Of a stretch of 64,000 nucleotides of DNA, positions 60,301-64,000 are shown one piece after another. The stretch's first letter is position 1, and each line of letters begins with the position of its first letter. The position numbers were made by a program, and so were the translations under genes. The DNA comes from Streptomyces abyssalis (GTDB lineage Bacteria > Actinomycetota > Actinomycetes > Streptomycetales > Streptomycetaceae). Below the pieces are notes generated by a model, which was given only the letters and a program-made list of their open reading frames with translations, was not told the DNA's origin and did not search any database. The stretch is from positions 1,559,425-1,623,424 of the forward strand of contig NZ_LJGT01000041.1 of the NCBI RefSeq assembly GCF_001751365.1. Reading direction: 5' to 3'.

Positions 60301-62188
60301 CGCGTCGCCTGCTGCTGCTTCGGTGCCTGCTGCCGTTGGTGCCGGTGGTGTGTCGTCGGCGCCGCCGGTGTTGTCGGCGGATGCGGTGCTGGAGTCGGTG
60401 TTGTCGGTGGTGGCGGAGCGTACGGGTTATCCGGTGGACATGATCGAGCCGGGCTTGGATCTGGAGGCGGATCTGAGTGTGGATTCGATCAAGAGGGCTG
60501 AGATAGCGGGTGAGTTGGCGGTCCGGCTGGGGTTGCCTGCGGGCCGGGACGCGGATGTGGAGGAGCTGAGTACGGCTCGTACGGCTTCGGGCATCGCGGA
60601 ACTCCTCGTCGCCGCACTCGGCGCCGCCTCTCCGGCCGCCGCGGTCCCAGTGGCCCCCGCGGCCGGCGAACCGCAGACTGCCGCCGTCTCCGAGGTGCCC
60701 TCTTCCGGCGGCACCTCCCACGCCGACGCCGTCGTCGTGGCCCCGCAGCGGCTCGAGTTCACCGAGACCGAACTGCCGGCGCCGCCCGCCCCCGACATCT
60801 CCGAGGGCACCGCCGTCACCGTTCTCGGCGGCGGCGCGCTCGGCACGCTCGTCGCGGAGCGGCTGCGGGAGGCGGGTGCGCTGCCGCAGACCGTGCCCGA
60901 CGGGCAGCAACTCCCCGAGGACCTGGGCGAGATCGTCGTCCACCTGCAGGCGCTGGAGTCCCCGGACACCCAGCTGCCCGAGACCTTCCCGGTCTTCCAG
61001 AAGGTCCTGGCCGCCGGCCCGAAGCGGCTGCTCGCCGCCGACCGCCGTGCCGACGGCGCCGCGTCCGGGCTGCGCGGCTTCTTCCGCAGCGTCGCCCGCG
61101 AGTACGAGGACATGACCGCGACGCTCGTCGAGGTGGGCGCCGAGGACGCACCCGACACCGTCGCCCGCATCCTCGTCGCCGAACTCGGCGCCACCGAGCG
61201 CGAACCCGTCGTCCTCGCCGAGGGCGGACGCAGGCGCGCGCTGAAGCTGACCCCCACCGACCTGGGAGCGCTCGCCGCGACCGGCGCCGGACCGGCCGGC
61301 GACGGCGCAGCCGAAGCGGCCGCCGCGGGCATCGACCGCGACTCGGTCGTGCTGCTCGTCGGCGGTGCCCGCGGCATCACCGCGCGCTTCGCCCGTACGG
61401 TCGCCGCCGCGAGCCGCTGCCGCATCGAACTGCTGGGCCGTACCCCCGTGCCCCCGCAGACCGAGGACCCGGCGACGGCCTCCGCATCCGGACGCGACGA
61501 GCTGCGGGCCGCCTTCATCGCCTCCGGCATGACCTCGCCCGCCGAGATCGAACGGGCCGTCTCCGCCGTGCAAGCCGAACGCGAGGTGCGCCAGACCCTC
61601 GCCGCCCTGCGGGAGTCGGGCAGCCAGGCGCGCTACCGCTCCGTCGACGTGCTCGACGAGGAAGCGGTACGGGCCGCGGTGAAGGAGATGCACGCGGAGC
61701 ACGGCAGGCTCGACGGAGTCGTCTACGCCGCCGGCGTCATCGAGGACAAGCTGATCGCCGAGAAGTCGCCCGAGTCCTTCACCCGCGTCTTCTCCACCAA
61801 GGCCGGCGGTGCCCGCGTACTGCTCGACGCGCTCGGCGCCCTGCCCGAATCACCCCGCTTCGCGGTGCTGTTCGGCAGCATCGCCGGGGCCCTGGGCAAC
61901 CGCGGACAGGCCGACTACGCCGCCGCCAACGACGCCCTGGAGGAGCTCGGCAGGCGCTGGTCCACCGAGGACCGCCGCGGCCTGACCGTGCACTGGGGGC
62001 CGTGGGCACCGGCGGACGGCCCGGACGGAACCGGCAGCGGCATGGTGACCCCGGAGCTGATGCGCTCCTACGCGGCCCGCGGCATCCAGCTCGTCGACCC
62101 GGACGAGGGACCGCTGTGTCTGCTGCGCGAACTCGCCTGGGGAGCGCCTACGGTGCACGCGGTGGTCGCCGCCGCATCCGGATGGTGA
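54377..62188 (+). CDS. Iterative type I PKS, PUFA-synthase-like: NPD-like, NPD/ER, KS, AT, ACPx3, KR
   Basis: 2603 aa. About 20-260: a TIM-barrel NPD-like segment (GLIVRGTESGGRAGELSTFV, WACGGVGPRTAAAAVAGGAA). About 320-610: a second nitronate-monooxygenase/PfaD-type enoyl-reductase-like domain (VAQGPMTRVSDQPEFAAAVA, EGAECGGHVGPRNSFPLWEA). 695-1130: KS with Cys883 (VDAACASSL), EAHGTGT and SQIGHTKCAAG. 1285-1590: AT with Ser1377 (AAGHSYGEL). Three ACPs with phosphopantetheine Ser1817, 1927 and 2037 (LSVDSIKRAE). 2320-2600: KR (LVGGARGITARF, DYAAANDALEEL). KS-AT-ACPn-KR is the PfaA order. No dehydratase is visible, so it presumably acts with the following proteins. ATG 54377 follows GGGAGAG. Confidence 0.88.
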   Translation: MRMLETDASDVSSSSVPVIAINPVHRPSPRLTAAACAAGALGVLELPTGDGALREAAEHLDRTDRWAARPFGVRIRPGCPVTAGDLPDAADTVLLADPARSPGEFGGRRVLVEVTGLDEARRAAAAGAHGLIVRGTESGGRAGELSTFVLLQHVLADRGPADRGGEPAAGLPDWMPVWACGGVGPRTAAAAVAGGAAGVVLDTQLALLDEAGLPLEITEALAGLDGSETVLHHGMRVLRRRGPGAPELPPDAAEFTARIGGDDLRTQFLPVGQDAFLAASFARRWKTVTDVVRGIREAVAAAFEDDEAATALGPGAPGAAALGTRLPVAQGPMTRVSDQPEFAAAVAADGALPFLALALAGAEQTRTMLEATKSALGEAPWGVGILGFADEEIRAAQLEAVRQVRPTHAIIAGGRPAQASALEAEGISTFLHVPSPGLLRQFLAAGARKFIFEGAECGGHVGPRNSFPLWEAQTEILLEFAEKERPGAAGEITVLFAGGVHDERSVSMVAALAAPLTRSGVATGVLMGTAYLFTQEAVQAGAILPRFQQHVVAARRTDLLETAPGHATRCAHSAFTSQFAALKEQLRQAGVPEREIWEQLEKFNVGRLRVASKGIERVGPELRGVDEQRQGDEGMFMAGEVCVLRQDVTTVAALHDSVGERAAAWLRERASELRAELGLAQGGPGHEEEAHAPEPLRIAIVGMAGMFPGAEDLSTFWANVLAGKDCVTEVPGERWDPELYYSPDGDGERTPSRWGGFLPEIPFDPLSFGIPPASLASIEPVQLLALEAARRALADAGCEGRPVDHARTSVVFGAEAGSDLSNASVLRTVLPSYLGGDLPEALDEQLPHLTEDSFPGVLANVIAGRIANRLNLGGANYTVDAACASSLTAVDVACKELVTGTSDMVLCGGADLHNGINDYLLFSSVHALSPTGRSSTFDDGADGIALGEGVGCVVLKRLADAERDGDRVYAVIDGVGSASDGRALGLTAPRPEGQRAALTRAYRNAGVSPAQIGLIEAHGTGTVVGDRTELTTLTEVFTEAGAEPGSCAIGSVKSQIGHTKCAAGLAGLIKTTLALYHGVKPPTLHIEQPNAAWSQEDSPFFFHAAARPWAAEAAERVAGVSAFGFGGTNFHAVLRAYDQAPSVHSSDEWPVELFTFRGRDDASAQRAVRRLLEKTEQAEQGAQARAGQPRASTWRLRDYALGAARVSDSAAVRGEPVRIALLAQSVDELPALLRRAADGVHDPSAGIFAAAGARTESGGAAATGGPLPGPAGGTPTGTESGGGAIAFLFPGQGSQRPGMLADLFVAFPELQRYLQLGRRWADALYPPTAYDKATADAQLARITDTAVAQPALGIVELAAADLLASLGIRPDMAAGHSYGELVALGVAGALSPQDVLTASAARAEAILAQIPEDGDAGAMAAVTAVPEKVDEVLALAGLDGEVVTANRNSPRQTVISGPTEAVTKAVGHLRDAGLSAKPLQVACAFHSPLVAGAGAEFARTLQSMYLHAPGLPVWANSTAEPYDTVPHAVRAGLAAQIGSPVRFAEQIESMYAAGARVFTEVGPGKVLTRLVSSILGDRPHSTVTLEDARRPGLYGFLAGVAQLAVAGADVRTGKLYQGRDAVDPESATPGRPAGWTVDGQLIRLADGTVPPNALRPPRPVTELIVPEPPTENGVTPSGPDALIAEFLRTSREMVTAQRDVLLRYLGAAELPPPPAGSPAPPFPTTAVSPGTADAPAAQAPPVPSASAPAPSVPAAASPAAASVPAAVGAGGVPSAPPVLSADAVLESVLSVVAERTGYPVDMIEPGLDLEADLSVDSIKRAEIAGELAVRLGLPAGRDADVEELSTARTASGIAELLVAALGAAAASPAAASVPAAVGAGGVSSAPPVLSADAVLESVLSVVAERTGYPVDMIEPGLDLEADLSVDSIKRAEIAGELAVRLGLPAGRDADVEELSTARTASGIAELLVAALGAAAASPAAASVPAAVGAGGVSSAPPVLSADAVLESVLSVVAERTGYPVDMIEPGLDLEADLSVDSIKRAEIAGELAVRLGLPAGRDADVEELSTARTASGIAELLVAALGAASPAAAVPVAPAAGEPQTAAVSEVPSSGGTSHADAVVVAPQRLEFTETELPAPPAPDISEGTAVTVLGGGALGTLVAERLREAGALPQTVPDGQQLPEDLGEIVVHLQALESPDTQLPETFPVFQKVLAAGPKRLLAADRRADGAASGLRGFFRSVAREYEDMTATLVEVGAEDAPDTVARILVAELGATEREPVVLAEGGRRRALKLTPTDLGALAATGAGPAGDGAAEAAAAGIDRDSVVLLVGGARGITARFARTVAAASRCRIELLGRTPVPPQTEDPATASASGRDELRAAFIASGMTSPAEIERAVSAVQAEREVRQTLAALRESGSQARYRSVDVLDEEAVRAAVKEMHAEHGRLDGVVYAAGVIEDKLIAEKSPESFTRVFSTKAGGARVLLDALGALPESPRFAVLFGSIAGALGNRGQADYAAANDALEELGRRWSTEDRRGLTVHWGPWAPADGPDGTGSGMVTPELMRSYAARGIQLVDPDEGPLCLLRELAWGAPTVHAVVAAASGW
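58137..58225 (+). repeat. Repeat and hairpin in the KS-AT linker
   Basis: ACGGAGTCCGGGGGAG occurs twice (from 58139 and again from 58208). Between the copies lie GGGGGTCC and GGGGACCCCC, able to pair. The encoded linker is Gly/Ala/Pro/Thr-rich and outside both folded domains. Confidence 0.7.
59641..60620 (+). repeat. Three tandem 330-bp units encoding the ACPs
   Basis: Units begin at 59641, 59971 and 60301 (CGCGTCGCCTGCTGCTGCTT) and are nearly identical at DNA level. The differences I can see are GTGCCG against GTGTCG early in unit 1, and one GGT/GGC change near the end of unit 3. Third codon positions use far more T than the flanking gene (GTTGGTGCCGGTGGTGTG). Unit length 110 codons keeps the frame. 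Confidence 0.95.
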
Positions 62189-64000
62189 GGGCAGTGTCCT
62201 CCCCGTCCTCCCCGCCCCCGTCGTCCCCCTCGTCGTCCCGCAGCCCGGTCGCGATCGTCGGCATGGCCGCTCTCTTCCCCGGCGCGGACGGCCTGGAGAG
62301 CTACTGGAAGAACATCACCGACGGCGTCGACGCGATCACCGAGGTGCCCGAGGGCCGCTGGGACGAGGACTTCTACGCCGCCGACGCGCCACGCCGTGCC
62401 GACCGCGTCTACTGCCGGCGCGGCGGATTCATCGACGGCACCGCCGAGTTCGACCTGACGCGGTTCGGCATCATGCCGAACTCGGTGCCCGGGACCGAGC
62501 CCGACCAGCTGATCGCCCTCGATGTGGCCCACCGCTCCATCGAGGACGCGGGCGGCGACGGCGTGCTGCCGGACGACCGGCAGCGGGCAGGGGTCGTACT
62601 GGGCCGCGGCGGATACCTCACGCCCGGCCTCGTCCGGCTCGACCAGCGGGTGCGTACGAGCAACCAGATCGTGCGCACACTCCGCGAGCTGGCGCCCGAA
62701 CTGGGCGAGGACCGGCTGGAGGAGGTGCGGTCGGCGTTCGCGGAGCAACTCGGGCCCGAGGCACCGGAGTCGGCCATCGGCCTCGTGCCGAACCTGGCTG
62801 CCTCGCGGGTCGCCAACCGGCTCGACCTGCGCGGCCCCGCCTACACCGTCGACGCCGCGTGCGCGTCCTCGCTCGTGGCCGTCGACCACGCGGTGCGCGA
62901 ACTCGACGCGGGACGCTGCGACATCATGCTCGCCGGCGGCGTGCACCACTGCCACGACATCACCCTGTGGTCCGTCTTCAGCCAGCTCGGCGCGCTCTCG
63001 CGCAGCCAGCGGATACGCCCGCTGCACCGCGGGGCGGACGGCGTCCTCATCGGCGAGGGCACCGGCGTCGTGGTGCTCAAGCGGCTGGAGGACGCCGAAC
63101 GCGACGGCGACCGCGTGTACGCCGTCATACGCGGAACGGGCGTGGCCAGCGACGGGCGTTCGGCCAGCCTGTTCAACCCCGACCCCGGGGGCCAGGTGCG
63201 TGCCGTGCGGCAGGCCTGGGAGGCGGCGGGACTCGACCCGCTCGCGCCCGGCGCCATCGGACTGCTGGAGGCGCACGGCACCGCCACACCCGCGGGCGAC
63301 GAGGCCGAACTGACCACGCTCGCCGAGGTGTTCGGGAGCGGGAGCGGTGCGGGTACCGGTGCGGACACGGGTGCGGACACGGGTGCGGACGCCGGTGCCG
63401 GTGGCACCGCCGGCACCGGCACGGACGCCCGTACCGGCACGGACGCGGACCGGCCCGCGGTCATCGGCTCGGTCAAGTCCATGATCGGCCACACGATGCC
63501 CGCCGCCGGCATCGCCGGACTCATCAAGGCCGCACTCGCCGTCCACCACGGGGTGCTGCCCCCGACGCTGCACTGCGACGACCCGCATCCCGCCCTGGCC
63601 CGTACGCGCTTCGCGCCGCTCGCGGAGGCCAGGCCCTGGGCCGAGCCCGAGGGAGGCGGACCCCGCAGGGCGGGCGTCAACGCCTTCGGCTTCGGCGGCA
63701 TCAACGCACACGTCGTACTGGAGCAGCCTGCCGTGCGCCCCGCCGCGCAGACGTCCGGGGCGGCGCAGGCAGCGCCCGCCGCACAGCAGGCCGCCGCCGA
63801 ACCGGACGCTCCGGCCCGTGCCGCGGCCACCGTCGCGGAACCCGAGCGGGTGCTGCGCCTCGCAGCCGAAAGCCCCCGGGCGCTCGCGGAGTTGCTGGAC
63901 CAGGACGACGCGTCCGTGCTCGCGGCCGGACTCGACGAACGCACCCACGTCACCGAACCGTGCAGGCTGGGCGTCGTCGACCCGACGGAGCGCAGGCTGA
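62182..64000 (+). CDS. Second PUFA-synthase-like PKS protein, ketosynthase first, runs past window end
   Basis: 606 codons visible, no stop. A Ser/Pro-rich start is followed by a KS: SPVAIVGMAALFPGADGLES, Cys227 in VDAACASSLVAVD, EAHGTATPAGDEAELT and SVKSMIGHTMPAAGIAGLIK, ending in AFGFGGINAHVVLEQPA. After an Ala/Pro/Gln linker a new region begins (RVLRLAAESPRALAELLDQD). The KS holds a Gly/Thr/Asp-rich insertion of about 40 residues (63331-63462). ATG 62182 or GTG 62185, overlapping the previous stop, means tight coupling. By analogy with PfaC-like proteins, chain-length-factor, AT or dehydratase domains may follow. Confidence 0.88.
   Translation, partial: MVRAVSSPSSPPPSSPSSSRSPVAIVGMAALFPGADGLESYWKNITDGVDAITEVPEGRWDEDFYAADAPRRADRVYCRRGGFIDGTAEFDLTRFGIMPNSVPGTEPDQLIALDVAHRSIEDAGGDGVLPDDRQRAGVVLGRGGYLTPGLVRLDQRVRTSNQIVRTLRELAPELGEDRLEEVRSAFAEQLGPEAPESAIGLVPNLAASRVANRLDLRGPAYTVDAACASSLVAVDHAVRELDAGRCDIMLAGGVHHCHDITLWSVFSQLGALSRSQRIRPLHRGADGVLIGEGTGVVVLKRLEDAERDGDRVYAVIRGTGVASDGRSASLFNPDPGGQVRAVRQAWEAAGLDPLAPGAIGLLEAHGTATPAGDEAELTTLAEVFGSGSGAGTGADTGADTGADAGAGGTAGTGTDARTGTDADRPAVIGSVKSMIGHTMPAAGIAGLIKAALAVHHGVLPPTLHCDDPHPALARTRFAPLAEARPWAEPEGGGPRRAGVNAFGFGGINAHVVLEQPAVRPAAQTSGAAQAAPAAQQAAAEPDAPARAAATVAEPERVLRLAAESPRALAELLDQDDASVLAAGLDERTHVTEPCRLGVVDPTERRL

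Noticed and set aside
59641..60620. Possible CRISPR or satellite array
   Set aside because: The 330-bp units are in-frame ACP coding sequence, with no short-repeat/spacer alternation.
58991..61702. A 903-codon antisense frame under the PKS, with repeated His/Arg-rich blocks
   Set aside because: The repeats are only the complement of the three ACP units. No gene features.

Overview
The window is high-GC DNA with actinomycete gene style throughout: GTG and TTG starts, ATGA/GTGA stop-start overlaps, GGAGG ribosome sites, hairpin terminators without U-tracts, Tat signals, DUF397/XRE/RsbW-type modules, streptogrisin-like proteases and long type I PKS genes. It is best explained as a Streptomyces or close relative. 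No rRNA, tRNA, CRISPR array or insertion sequence was found.

Layout. 1-9.9 kb: assorted housekeeping and regulatory genes (MmcQ/YjbR fragment, HAD dehalogenase, GNAT, DHFR-like reductase, secreted HAD phosphatase, YciO/Sua5-like protein, a GntR-ABC operon behind a strong palindromic operator, a large AAA-LuxR regulator). 10.5-13.7 kb: a secreted trypsin-like protease converging on a secreted N-formylglutamate-amidohydrolase-like protein, plus a decapitated histidine kinase. 14.0-17 kb: a collapsed DUF397/XRE/ATPase module next to a small type VII secretion-like operon (ESX-like protein, WXG-transglycosylase fusion, membrane protein). 17.2-18.7 kb: a membrane protein and a frameshifted gene.

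18.7-31.1 kb is the metabolic centre: a complete apparent nicotinate catabolic cluster on the + strand. It encodes a three-subunit CoxMLS-type molybdenum hydroxylase with a CoxG accessory protein (nicotinate to 6-hydroxynicotinate), a NicC-type flavin monooxygenase (to 2,5-dihydroxypyridine), NicX dioxygenase (to N-formylmaleamate), NicD deformylase (to maleamate), NicF amidase (to maleate), NicE isomerase (to fumarate), an MFS importer and a MarR regulator. The same imperfect palindrome, TTAGTACGTGTTCGGATTAA or a one-base variant, lies upstream of both nicX and nicE and is the likely operator.

31-34 kb: an L-talarate/galactarate dehydratase and a GntP permease, divergent around two related inverted repeats. 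34.5-38.9 kb: a stress-regulation group (MarR, GAF-SpoIIE-like phosphatase with a degenerate metal site, SigB/F-type sigma factor) and an aromatic-acid-exporter-like membrane protein. 39-46 kb: cardiolipin-synthase-like protein, the intact DUF397/XRE/ATPase module, a DAO-type oxidase, and an ABC-ATPase/membrane protein pair beside a methyltransferase remnant. 46.4-53.4 kb: streptogrisin-like protease, AAA-DUF234 ATPase behind a 43-nt AT-rich palindrome, membrane sulfite-oxidase-fold protein with a membrane partner, and a Tat-exported glycosidase-like protein with a LacI-type operator.

54.4-64 kb: the start of a polyunsaturated-fatty-acid-synthase-like iterative PKS locus. The first protein (2603 aa) reads NPD-like, NPD/enoyl-reductase, KS, AT, three near-identical ACPs, KR. 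The second, starting with a KS, runs off the window end.
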